Shown here piece after piece: positions 1-8,504 of a stretch of 60,464 nt of DNA. The DNA is taken from contig WRPE01000015.1 of assembly GCA_009773315.1 (NCBI GenBank), positions 1 through 60,464 of the forward strand. The letters are read 5' to 3'. Position 1 is the first letter of the stretch, and every line of letters starts with the position of its first letter. The notes under the pieces were generated by a model. That model was not told where the DNA came from. It saw nothing but the letters and a program-made list of their open reading frames with translations, and did no database searches. Source of the DNA: Syntrophaceae bacterium (GTDB lineage Bacteria > Desulfobacterota > Syntrophia > Syntrophales > Smithellaceae). Both the position numbers and the translations under genes were made by a program.

Positions 1-96
1 GATATATGCCATATTTTAAATATTTTGTCAAGAAAAAATTGCTGTTTATTGAATTATTTTAATGCGTTAAATGACTCTTGACTTTTTACAGGGGCA

Positions 97-2670
97 TCAT
101 TCTTTGAAGCCCAACAGGCGATAGATCTTCAGCTTCTCCATTTGCGGTTCGATATCGAAAGCGCTGATTTCTTCAACGGCCAGAGGAGACTGGGCGGCAT
201 GACAGGTCTTTTCGCTGACAAGGATGTTATCAGGCCAGGACTTGCAAAGGGCCTGGAGCTTGAAGACAAAATTCACGGCGTCGCCAATGACCGTATAATC
301 CATCTTCTTTTCGAAGCCGATATTTCCCACGACGACCTCGCCCGTGTGGATGCTTATTCCCATCGTCAGGGCTATGCCGAATTGCCGTTGAAAGTGCTCG
401 TTCAACTGGCTCATCGCCTGCTGCATCGCAAGCGCAGCCGCCACAGCGTTATCTGCATCCATCGCACTCGAGACGGGGGCGCCGAAAAGCGCGAGAAAGC
501 CGTCCCCAAGATACTTGTCCACGATTCCGTGGTACCGGAAAACGATTTCGCCCATCGTGGCAAAAAAATGGTTCAGCATGGCAACGGACTTCTGCGGACC
601 GATCCTCTTGGACAGAGGGGAAAAGTCGCGGATGTCGATGTTCAGGAGCGTCAGCGCCCGAAACTCTTCGATGATCGGTCGCTCCGCCTCGCGGCCGAGG
701 AGAATCTTGTCCACAATCTCCTTGGGAACAAACTTCTGAAACATATTGCGGATGCCCCGTTCCGTCTCGGCCATGCTTAGCGTTTCTTTGTAAAGGCGCG
801 CATTCTCCATCGCGATGCTGACGGAGGTCGCAATGGATTGCAGCAGGTGGACATCATTATCGTCGAAGGTGCTGTTGATCTTGTTTAAGACCTCGATGAC
901 GCCGATCACCTTCCCCTGGGAAACCATCGGGACGCACAGGGCGGATCGGGTCTTGAAACCCGTCTGGTCGTCCACCTTGGGGAAGAAGTGGGGGTAGAGG
1001 CTGACGTCCGGTACCAGGATCGTCTCTCCCCGGGCGGCGGCATAGCCGGCGATTCCCTGGCCCAACTTCAGGCGGAACTGCTTCAGCGCAGCAACATCGA
1101 TGTTAAAGGCCACTTCGAACTGGAGTTCGTTGCCGTCGAGGAGAAGCAGGGACCCCTCCTCCACTTTCATGGCGATACGGATCATGTCCATCGTGTATTT
1201 CAGGACTTTCTCAATATCAAAGGTCGAGGCGGACAGGGCGCTGCCAATTTGCCTGAGGGCGTCTAGCTGGTGGTTGTTATTGATGAAGGAGGTGATCATT
1301 TTCTCCTTTTCAATGGCCAGAGACAGGCTATCCACCATCATGGACAGGAGCCCGGACTGCTGATCGACGATGGCACGGACCACATTTTGTAAAAGGAGAA
1401 TGCCTGTAATCCGGCCTTCAACCTTTAGCGTCATGAGCAGGCACGTTCCATTCCCGCCTTCCGGGGCGCAAAGTTCCTTGTCCAGCGTATGGGTCAACGT
1501 GCTCACATCATCCAGGAAAAGGGTGCTTTGCTGTTTGATGACCCGGTCGATGATCGACCCCTCACATTCATAGGTGTTTCCAAGGGTAAGACGCGTGGGG
1601 ACAAAGGCCAGTAAATCCAGGATGGATAGATTGCGGGCGGCAGTCTTATCCCAATTCAGGAGGATGGCGATATCATAGGGGATATGTCCTCGGATTTCCT
1701 GAAGAATGGTATGGAAGAGCTCGGTATCCCTGAGGCTGGAATTGATGGCCTTCGAGATGAGTTCCATGGATTGCATGGCCGCACTGCGCTCCTTGGCTTC
1801 GGTGATGAGGCGGAGGTTGTCGTACGTGAAAGCGGCACCGCTGACCAGAGGGGTCAGAATGTCGATGTCGCTCTGGGTGAATGGGACATTCTCCCTTTTA
1901 CGGGAGATGGTCAGGACGCCGATGACGTCCTGGATGCTCTTCAAGGGCATGCAGATAAACGAGCTGGTGGCGTAATGGGGTCGAGAGGAACGGCCGAAGC
2001 GGGTATCCTTCTCAATATCTTCCACCAGAAGGGGTGCTTTGTTGATGACGGCGTATTTGGCGATGCTGGTCGCATAGTCGACTCGTTCGCCTTTCTTGAT
2101 ATGTTCCCCCAAGCCGATGGCAGCCTGCACAATAAAGGCATCCCGCTGGGGAGTAAGGATCAGAAGCGAGCCGACATCCGCACTCGTCAGTTTCAAGGCT
2201 CGCTCCAGCGTGATAAACAGAAGATCGTCGGGGTTGAAGGTCATGTAGCACAACTCCGATAGCTCCTTCAGAGTGGCGATCTCCGCCGTCTTCTTCTCCA
2301 GGTAACTGAAGTTTTTCCTTAGCTCCCCCTCCAGGGTCCGAAAGGAGCGGAAGATTCCCTGAAGTTCATCGGCAACGGCCGGCATCTGTCCGACCGAAAA
2401 CTCATTCGTGATGGTTTGTGAGATGTCCCGGGAGATGGCGCCGATCTTATCGAAAATTTTGCGCAGCATCATCGAGCCGAAAAAAAAGATGAGGAGCAGG
2501 GCGATGAAGAAAATGGGGACGTACTCATCGTTCAGGATGTCGTACTTGAAGGCGAAGTAGAGAAAACCCATGACCGGTGTGACGAAAAAAAGGGCGAAAA
2601 CCAGGCTAAGCTTGTAGTGAAGTCCTTTATTCCGGATGGAGAAACGATCCAGCCATGTCTTGATGTCCAT
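97..2670 (-). CDS. Membrane-anchored class III nucleotide cyclase with three GAF domains
   Basis: Predicted to make a cyclic nucleotide (probably cAMP) in response to GAF-bound ligands or redox state. The 857-residue protein has two N-terminal membrane segments (about residues 20-41 and 50-68), a helical linker, three GAF domains (roughly 133-285, 305-455 and 480-632), and a C-terminal class III cyclase domain (about 670-830). The two metal-binding aspartates are visible in NIDIRDFS (Asp679) and KYLGDGFLALFG (Asp723), and MDYTVIGDAVN fits the substrate-binding segment. The catalytic domain therefore looks intact. It is the last gene of a same-strand run from thrC, 33 bp after the ferritin-like gene. 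Adenylate rather than guanylate specificity is inferred, not shown. The GAF ligands cannot be told from sequence. Confidence 0.9.
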   Translation of the reverse strand: MDIKTWLDRFSIRNKGLHYKLSLVFALFFVTPVMGFLYFAFKYDILNDEYVPIFFIALLLIFFFGSMMLRKIFDKIGAISRDISQTITNEFSVGQMPAVADELQGIFRSFRTLEGELRKNFSYLEKKTAEIATLKELSELCYMTFNPDDLLFITLERALKLTSADVGSLLILTPQRDAFIVQAAIGLGEHIKKGERVDYATSIAKYAVINKAPLLVEDIEKDTRFGRSSRPHYATSSFICMPLKSIQDVIGVLTISRKRENVPFTQSDIDILTPLVSGAAFTYDNLRLITEAKERSAAMQSMELISKAINSSLRDTELFHTILQEIRGHIPYDIAILLNWDKTAARNLSILDLLAFVPTRLTLGNTYECEGSIIDRVIKQQSTLFLDDVSTLTHTLDKELCAPEGGNGTCLLMTLKVEGRITGILLLQNVVRAIVDQQSGLLSMMVDSLSLAIEKEKMITSFINNNHQLDALRQIGSALSASTFDIEKVLKYTMDMIRIAMKVEEGSLLLLDGNELQFEVAFNIDVAALKQFRLKLGQGIAGYAAARGETILVPDVSLYPHFFPKVDDQTGFKTRSALCVPMVSQGKVIGVIEVLNKINSTFDDNDVHLLQSIATSVSIAMENARLYKETLSMAETERGIRNMFQKFVPKEIVDKILLGREAERPIIEEFRALTLLNIDIRDFSPLSKRIGPQKSVAMLNHFFATMGEIVFRYHGIVDKYLGDGFLALFGAPVSSAMDADNAVAAALAMQQAMSQLNEHFQRQFGIALTMGISIHTGEVVVGNIGFEKKMDYTVIGDAVNFVFKLQALCKSWPDNILVSEKTCHAAQSPLAVEEISAFDIEPQMEKLKIYRLLGFKE

Positions 2671-2703
2671 GATGCGATTCCATGTTTTCGTGTTTAGAGC
2701 CTA

Positions 2704-3183
2704 TTACTTTGTGTAACGTTTTTTCATATCACACAAGATGGCGTAGTGCTTTCTTTCCTCTTCGATAATCTTTTCTATGGTCTCATGCTGCGACTGGGGA
2801 ACGAGATTCTTGATTTCGTGATAATATAAAATGGAATCCAGCTCGCGCTGCATGGCAAACGCAAAGGCGGCAGGCGTATCCGTCACGCTGGCCAGTTGTT
2901 TGTCCATGATTTCCTTCGTAAAGATAAGGTTATTGTCCACATAACTGCGAAGATAAGCACTGTATTCACCGGCATATTGCTCAGGCGGCGTGAATTTCTC
3001 CATGGCCGCAAACAGCTTCTCAAACGTACGCTTATGGGCAGCTTCGGCTTCAGCCAAATGGATAAAAAGTTTTTTTGCATCTTCCTGTTTGGCAAGCTGT
3101 TCGGCGAACTTGTAAAAATTAATCCCGTTTTCCTCAATTCTAATCGCGACCTCGACTATATCACTTGCTGCGAATACCTGCAT
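2704..3183 (-). CDS. Ferritin-like / rubrerythrin-family diiron protein
   Basis: A 159-residue all-helical protein with spaced Glu/His iron-ligand candidates: ENGINFY near the N-terminus, EAEAAHKRTFEKL, a middle RELDSILYYHE, and EEERKHYAIL near the C-terminus. This is the four-helix ferritin-like pattern of rubrerythrin and YciE-type proteins, which bind a diiron centre and act in peroxide detoxification or iron handling in anaerobes. No rubredoxin CxxC domain follows, so it is a single-domain member that would need an external electron donor. A strong ribosome-binding site (CAGGAGGCATCAAT before ATG) supports the start. Confidence 0.8.
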   Translation of the reverse strand: MQVFAASDIVEVAIRIEENGINFYKFAEQLAKQEDAKKLFIHLAEAEAAHKRTFEKLFAAMEKFTPPEQYAGEYSAYLRSYVDNNLIFTKEIMDKQLASVTDTPAAFAFAMQRELDSILYYHEIKNLVPQSQHETIEKIIEEERKHYAILCDMKKRYTK

Positions 3184-3240
3184 ATTGATGCCTCCTGAGA
3201 TTATTAAATTGTTGAGATAAGATTGAGCATATTTTAGCCG

Positions 3241-3780
3241 CTAATGCAACCCTTTTACTGCGATACTAGAACCATTTCTCCCTGCTTTTCTGATTTTGCC
3301 CTTGTCGCCGGCGAGCCTTTCCCGAACCGACTCAAAAAGCGCGCCTTCTTTTTCCTGAAAAGACAAAATAAAATTCTTCCCTAAAACGATGCTCACCTGT
3401 TCCGAATACAGCGTATCGGTTTCATGATGATGAAAATTTCTCAAAACAATATAGAGATATTCCGTTAGATCTTCTATTTTCGGCCGCTGATTCGTATTAA
3501 GAATATCTTCCAGAATAAGAGGATGAAGGCCGAACAAATTGCCGATGTTTTCCAGCAGCGCCACATCCTGCAAGCCGTCGATGTTGATCCATACCTTGCC
3601 CGGCTTATCTTTTTCTCCGCGTAAATCAGCGACGGAACTCACTTCTTTTTTCTCAAAAAGATTTTCATCATAGCGGATAACGGTAATCTTTGATTTTTCA
3701 GCATAGGTATTGCCGATGTGAATCAGCGTTCCGGGACTGAGGCCTGCCTTTTTCGATCTTTTTTTAAAAGTGGATGTCAT
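3241..3780 (-). pseudogene. CorA-type Mg/Co transporter, N-terminal domain only (C-terminus missing)
   Basis: The 179 residues match the cytoplasmic N-terminal half of CorA: VWINIDGLQD, HPLILEDILNTNQRPKIED, YLYIVLRNF and SVRERLAGDKGKIRKAG are all family hallmarks. CorA proteins are normally about 320-350 residues and end with two membrane helices carrying the GMN pore motif. Here the frame stops at a TAG a few residues after IRKAG, and the 57 bp before the next gene hold no remaining CorA sequence in any frame. The rest looks deleted rather than frameshifted. The ribosome-binding site and start are intact, so a soluble fragment may be made, but it could not form a channel. The gene upstream also shows an internal deletion. 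Confidence 0.75.
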
Positions 3781-3792
3781 AGATTTTTTTCC

Positions 3793-4926
3793 TTATTTCT
3801 TTTTGACGCGGATGGTAACGCGGACCAACGGAGATTTCCCGTCCGGAAAAGAAACACCGGCAGCCTGTATCACTTTCGCCTCCATGGTCAGGGAGGATGA
3901 TATATTTTGCAGATCGATGGGCTCCGTTTCCAGCTTCATATCTTCGGACTTCATTCGGGAATCCATCATCACCCGGACAGTGGCCGGACTCAGCGTGATT
4001 CTCTGCAAGGCAATGTCCTCAGGCAGTCTGTTACGCGTGGCAACATGGACCGCCAGCGTTGCGGGAACCAGCCTTGATGCATAAACACGGATTTTAGCGG
4101 GACTGATATCGGCAACCGATAAACTGGACGGCACATTGACCATGTCTTGTGTCAAAACAAATTCACGTTTTTTTTCGGCTATCGGGGATAAATCCAGCGA
4201 CAGCCGAAGCGACTTTTCATTCAACAGCCGAAAGGCCTGCTCGGGTCCCTGAAAAATAACTTTTACTTCCGTCAATCGGGGTTCGTCGATCTGCCAGCTT
4301 TGCGGAATATTTTTATACTCGAGGGGGATGATGACATCGCGGCGCACAATGTCACGCTGGTAGCCGAACATTTTAATCCGGTCACCACAGACAAGAACCG
4401 CGCCGTCATGGCCCAGGGAATGAGGATCAAAAATGCTTTCCAGAAGCGACCCGCTGATCAGTCCGTCCAACGGCGTGCCGCCGTTTAAATGCCGGTCCAG
4501 CGGATCATTGCCCTGAATGACAATTAAAGCGCCGATGCGCTTCTTCGCCAGATTGGACGAGGTCTCAGCGATAACACCCGCCGCTTTCTCCAGTTCCGAC
4601 AGGGGACGCGCCTCCCTGCGCAGATTACCGAGCATCGCGATACGCTCAAAGAAACTGCGCAAGTCTTCCTGAAAGATTACCACCAGCACAAAAAGCAAAA
4701 TAGCGAAAAAACCCTGCAAGACGATAACGGTCAGATAAAGCTGAAAGAAACGGGCAGCCAGGTAAACACCGCCCAAAAGCAGGATACCGACTAAAACATA
4801 GCGGGACGCTCTGGTTTTAAACCACATCAAGAGCGCGAAGATCATCGCGGCGATAATCGCCATATCCAGGACATCCTGAATGCGGATGCTCTTCATCACC
4901 GCGGCGGCGGCAGACATTAATTCCAT
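3793..4926 (-). CDS. Diadenylate cyclase (CdaA-like) fused to YbbR domains, second catalytic motif absent
   Basis: The 377-residue protein begins like CdaA: three membrane segments (about 17-37, 43-63, 68-87), then the DAC domain with IGALIVIQGNDPL, the sequence LISGSLLESIF, and the first catalytic motif DGA (residues 174-176). The usual continuation through the RHR motif, about 30 residues later, is missing. After GDRIKMFGY (around 189) the chain passes directly into YbbR/CdaR-like sequence (RDVIIPLEYKNIPQ, about 196-285), followed by a second YbbR-like stretch to the end. CdaA makes c-di-AMP and CdaR/YbbR is its partner; they are normally separate genes. Here they are one frame without an ATP-binding half-site, so diadenylate cyclase activity is doubtful. 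It could be a regulatory relic or a deletion fusion. Confidence 0.8.
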   Translation of the reverse strand: MELMSAAAAVMKSIRIQDVLDMAIIAAMIFALLMWFKTRASRYVLVGILLLGGVYLAARFFQLYLTVIVLQGFFAILLFVLVVIFQEDLRSFFERIAMLGNLRREARPLSELEKAAGVIAETSSNLAKKRIGALIVIQGNDPLDRHLNGGTPLDGLISGSLLESIFDPHSLGHDGAVLVCGDRIKMFGYQRDIVRRDVIIPLEYKNIPQSWQIDEPRLTEVKVIFQGPEQAFRLLNEKSLRLSLDLSPIAEKKREFVLTQDMVNVPSSLSVADISPAKIRVYASRLVPATLAVHVATRNRLPEDIALQRITLSPATVRVMMDSRMKSEDMKLETEPIDLQNISSSLTMEAKVIQAAGVSFPDGKSPLVRVTIRVKKK

Positions 4927-4988
4927 AAGACATGCTTTCCGGTGTTCCAGAAATTGTTGGGAATCTTATAACGGCAATCAACTCTTTT

Positions 4989-5771
4989 TTAACGAAGCGC
5001 GTTATGAAACCGCGCAACGATAATACCCGTAAACTTTTTGTTTGATCTCAGGTAAGCCCCCAGCGTTTCTTTCGAGATAACCACGGCACCTTCCTTGCTC
5101 GAGGCGTGAAGGAGCTGCAAATGCCTTCCCTGCCTTGCGGCAAACCCGACATGAGCAACATCCAGCCCCTCCTGATCCGTCGTAAAAGCAATAATATCAC
5201 CTTGTTGAATCCCGGCTTGCTGTCTCGCCACCTTGTCCTTACCGACAATAAAAAAACTTTTGCGGGAGAGATTTTTTTCCACAAGCAGCATCCTGCTCAG
5301 TTGTGCTTCATTTTTCAAACCGGCATATAAGTCGCGATGCGTGGTCATGAAGTTGATCTTTTTGCGCGTAGGTTTGCCGGCCAGGAGGCGCGAGACATCT
5401 TTCAATACTTTCTTCTTTTCATTATCACGAAGCCAGTCGATAAAATAATGCAGGCGCGACGCGTAACCATCGATTGTCGCCTGACGGTAACGGATGAATT
5501 TCACGTTTTTTTGGAAGGCAAGCGGTGAAAGGTCAGAGGCGACAGAACATCGGGCGAGCGCCAGCACGGTTTCGACAAAGGTTGTACAATCAAATTCAGC
5601 AAGGTTAATCACCAGCTTTTCCCTGCCCGCTGTCTCCAGGGTGCCCGCCTGATATGGCGCACCCTGGAAAAACCGGCCAATCTCAACGACTAAATCACCC
5701 GGAAACAAATTTTGCTCCAGCGCATTGCGCCAAAGTTCACTCATTTCGGAATGGCATTTTTCTGATTCCAT
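4989..5771 (-). CDS. DUF1460 family (N-acetylmuramoyl-L-alanine amidase-like) protein
   Basis: The 260-residue protein carries the DUF1460 signature: APYQAGTLET, KLVINLAEFDCTTFVETVLALARC with the presumed nucleophilic Cys, then IDGYASRLHYFIDWL and a C-terminal QQGDIIAFTTDQEGLDVAHVG region holding the expected His. The fold is related to NlpC/P60 cysteine peptidases and family members are thought to cleave peptidoglycan peptides. Unusually, no signal peptide is visible: the frame begins only about 25 residues before the conserved core. Either export is lost, a start is missed, or it acts inside the cell. It sits 62 bp upstream of the CdaA/YbbR fusion, and both families have links to the cell wall. 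Confidence 0.75.
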   Translation of the reverse strand: MESEKCHSEMSELWRNALEQNLFPGDLVVEIGRFFQGAPYQAGTLETAGREKLVINLAEFDCTTFVETVLALARCSVASDLSPLAFQKNVKFIRYRQATIDGYASRLHYFIDWLRDNEKKKVLKDVSRLLAGKPTRKKINFMTTHRDLYAGLKNEAQLSRMLLVEKNLSRKSFFIVGKDKVARQQAGIQQGDIIAFTTDQEGLDVAHVGFAARQGRHLQLLHASSKEGAVVISKETLGAYLRSNKKFTGIIVARFHNALR

Positions 5772-5817
5772 TCTGCATCACCGTGGTTGCCTGAATAATC
5801 AGGAGATCATGAATGCT

Positions 5818-7203
5818 TTATTTCCTGATCTTTAAATGACTCTGCAGATACTTTTTGAATGACGCAAAGTCCTTGGATATGTTGATAGCGCCGCCCTCGC
5901 GGCGAGCCAGGCCTTTCAAACTCTCTGGCGGTTCGGGCTCGATTCCCAGAAGATTTTTAATCTCATCCGGAAACTTGGCCGGATGGGCGGTTTCCAGACA
6001 AATGGCTGTTTTTTTATCTCCGGTTTTTTGGAGATAGGCTTCAAGTCCGGCCCAGCCTACGGCGCCGTGTTGTTCAAGGATGACGTGATAGCGCTCATAA
6101 ACGCTCTTAATCGTCCGGCGGGTTTGTTCGTCGGTAACGCTCACGGAGAAAATACGGCAACGCATCTCATCGAGATCGGGATAGCGATGGACAAGGCCCA
6201 CGCGATCGACGGTGCCGCCATATAAGTCAAAGAACCGAGCCAGATTGCTGGGATGCCCCACGTTCATGGCGTTGGAAATGCAGGCCCGCGACGGTGACAC
6301 TTTCGAATATTTTCCGGTTGTGAGAAAGACGGGGAATTCATCATTTTCGTTGGTGGGCATGACAAGCTTCGCCACCGGCAGGCCCATCCGTCGGGCGTAT
6401 TCGCACCCGAGGGCATCTCCAAAATTGCCGGAGGGAACGGAAAAAACAACTTCTTCGCCGGCCTCTGCCAACTGGGCATAAGCATAAACGTAATAAACAA
6501 TCTGCGGCAGAATGCGGCCAAAGTTAATCGAGTTGGCCGACGATAAATTGAATCCGGCAAGCGCTCTGTCTGCAAAAGCCTCCTTCACCAGATTCTGGCA
6601 ATCGTCGAATTTCCCATCCACGCAAATCGCCTGCACGTTGCCGCCGATGGTATCGAGCTGTTTTTTCTGCATCAGGCTCACTTCGCCCGCGGGATATAAA
6701 ATGGTTACGTCAATGCCCTGAACCCCTTTATAAGCTTCACCCACGGCGCTTCCGGTGTCACCGGAGGTTGCCACCAGAATATTGAGCCTCTCCCCTTCGG
6801 GCCGGCAGTGGCTCATCCATCTGGCCATCATCCGGGCTGCAAAATCCTTGAAGGATGCCGTAGGACCCTGATCCAGGCGCAAAACAAACGCCCGCGGATA
6901 GACCGCTTCCAGCGGCACGGGGTAATTATAAGCGTCCTTCACGATCATTTCGAGTACATCGGGCGGAAATTCTTCTGACAGAAAGGCTTGCGACACAAGA
7001 AGCGCAGCCTGCCAATAGGGTTTATCTCTTAGCACGCTGATATCATTTGTCGAAAGCTGCGGGATAGCGTCGGGAACAAATAAGCCTTCGTCCGGTGCCT
7101 GACCGGCGAGCAGCGCTTCCTTAAAGGATACGCTGCCGGTGAAGGGCGTAATTCCCGCCATGTTCTTCACGTGACGATTCGTACTGTAATATCTGATGGC
7201 CAT
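5818..7203 (-). CDS. thrC: Threonine synthase
   Basis: Converts O-phospho-L-homoserine to L-threonine with pyridoxal phosphate. The 461-residue length fits the longer threonine synthase class. Visible hallmarks are IRYYSTN at the start, DEGLFVPD, the PLP-lysine motif GPTASFKDFAARMM (Lys119), the phosphate-binding region LVATSGDTGSAVGEA, and SANSINFGRILPQIVYYVYAY. It is the first gene of the leftward run. selD is divergent across a 215-bp spacer. No leader peptide or attenuator is visible upstream. Confidence 0.95.
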   Translation of the reverse strand: MAIRYYSTNRHVKNMAGITPFTGSVSFKEALLAGQAPDEGLFVPDAIPQLSTNDISVLRDKPYWQAALLVSQAFLSEEFPPDVLEMIVKDAYNYPVPLEAVYPRAFVLRLDQGPTASFKDFAARMMARWMSHCRPEGERLNILVATSGDTGSAVGEAYKGVQGIDVTILYPAGEVSLMQKKQLDTIGGNVQAICVDGKFDDCQNLVKEAFADRALAGFNLSSANSINFGRILPQIVYYVYAYAQLAEAGEEVVFSVPSGNFGDALGCEYARRMGLPVAKLVMPTNENDEFPVFLTTGKYSKVSPSRACISNAMNVGHPSNLARFFDLYGGTVDRVGLVHRYPDLDEMRCRIFSVSVTDEQTRRTIKSVYERYHVILEQHGAVGWAGLEAYLQKTGDKKTAICLETAHPAKFPDEIKNLLGIEPEPPESLKGLARREGGAINISKDFASFKKYLQSHLKIRK

Positions 7204-7294
7204 CCCGATTATCCTTGTTCTTAATGTACCTTCCTTAAGCGTATTTGCCCGAATAAATCAACCAAAATGACGATTTTCATGTGGGCAGCGGTCC

Positions 7295-7319
7295 GCTTGC
7301 CCGTGCCTGCCGGGCAAGC
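7295..7319. repeat. Perfect 9-bp inverted repeat in the thrC-selD divergent spacer
   Basis: GCTTGCCCG (7295-7303) and CGGGCAAGC (7311-7319) flank a 7-nt loop. There is no following T-run, and the hairpin lies between two divergent genes, so it is not a standard terminator. It could be an operator or a small repetitive palindrome. The remainder of 7204-7418 shows no gene. Confidence 0.5.
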
Positions 7320-7418
7320 GTTCCCTACTATTATTATTGGAAAATGCCGACTTCTATGCTAAAAATCAGAAACGCTTCGCGGGAAGCGACACAACTTTTA
7401 TTTTTAGGTTGAGGAAAA

Positions 7419-8471
7419 ATGGAAGAAAAAAAGCCCCTCCGTTTAACGGAAACAGTCCAGAGCGCGGGTTGAGCCTGTAAGATCGGTCCGGGTGACCTGT
7501 CCGAAATTCTGCGCGATTTGCCGCTCATATCCGATCCCCATTTACTGACCGGATATGAACATGCGGAAGACGCAGGCGTGTATAAAATGTCCGACGATCT
7601 GGCGCTGGTTCAGACTCTTGATTTTTTTACGCCGACCGTGGATGACCCCTATACCTTCGGCCAGATCGCCGCAACCAACGCGATCAATGATATTTACGCG
7701 ATGGGCGGCAAGCCCCTGACGGCCATGAACATTGTTTGCTTTCCAATCAAGGCGATGGATAAATCCGTGCTCAAGGACGTTTTACGCGGGGGGCTTGACA
7801 AAATGCGCGAGGCCGGCGTCCTTTTGGTCGGCGGCCACAGTGTGGAAGACAGCGAAATTAAATACGGCCTGTCTGTAACCGGCACGATTCATCCGGATCG
7901 TGTATTGTTCAATCGCGGCGCGAGGATAGGTGACAAACTGATTCTAACCAAACCGCTGGGAACAGGCATTATCAGCACGGCGCTCAAAGCCAACGCGGTT
8001 CATGAGTCGCTGCTGCAAAAATCCATCGCCTGTATGACGGAGCTCAACAAAAAAGCCTGCGAATTAATGCTGGCCGCGGGGGATATTCATTCCTGCACGG
8101 ATATTACCGGATTCGGTTTTTTAGGCCACGCCTGTGAAACAATTGAAGGCAGCGACATCGGCCTGCGGATTAATTCGCAGGCGATACCGATTCTGGAAGG
8201 CGTCCGGGATCTGGTGGAAGCGGGCTATCTTCCCGGCGGCCTCTACCGCAACCGTAACTTCCGTATCGCTCAGATCGAAAAAGCACCGACGTGTCCGGAC
8301 TGGATTCTTGATGTCTGTTTTGATCCGCAGACCGCCGGTGGTTTGTTTTTCAGCCTGCCTGCGGCGAAAGCGCAGGCGCTCACGGAAACATTGCATGCAG
8401 CAGGAATAGTTGATGCGGCAGTCGTGGGCGACGTGGTCGGCAGGCATCCGGGTAAAATTTTAATGGCATAA
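7419..8471 (+). CDS. selD: Selenide, water dikinase, itself a selenoprotein (in-frame UGA at codon 18)
   Basis: Makes selenophosphate from selenide and ATP for selenocysteine (and selenouridine) synthesis. The frame without stops begins only near 7518, but conserved SelD sequence extends upstream through a TGA at 7470-7472. Reading from ATG 7419 (preceded by GAGG at 7411-7414) gives SAG-U-ACKIGPGDLSEIL, which aligns with the E. coli SelD active site GAGCGCK. The UGA falls exactly at the catalytic Cys/Sec position, followed by the essential Lys. Total length is then 350 codons, normal for SelD. Downstream hallmarks include DFFTPTVDDPYTFGQIAA and CTDITGFGFLGHA. Automated callers would truncate the protein. 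It starts a three-gene set with the DHH and GalT-like genes. Confidence 0.93.
7470..7497 (+). promoter_or_regulatory. Selenocysteine UGA codon with candidate bacterial SECIS hairpin
   Basis: TGA 7470-7472 encodes Sec. Twelve nucleotides later GGTC (7485-7488), loop CGGGT and GACC (7494-7497) form a short hairpin with G-U-containing apical loop sequence, at the spacing expected for a bacterial SECIS recognised by SelB. The stem can be extended slightly with one mismatch. The codon assignment is firm from alignment logic; the exact SECIS fold is a manual prediction. Confidence 0.65.
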
Positions 8472-8504
8472 AAAAATCCAACGGACGGCAAAGGCAAGTG
8501 AACC

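Noticed and set aside
3241-3243. Stop codon of the CorA fragment as a recoded selenocysteine codon
   Set aside because: The stop is TAG, not TGA, and no CorA sequence continues after it.
7204-7418. tRNA or small RNA gene in the thrC-selD spacer
   Set aside because: The single 9-bp hairpin cannot be extended to a cloverleaf and no T-loop or CCA-adjacent stem was found.
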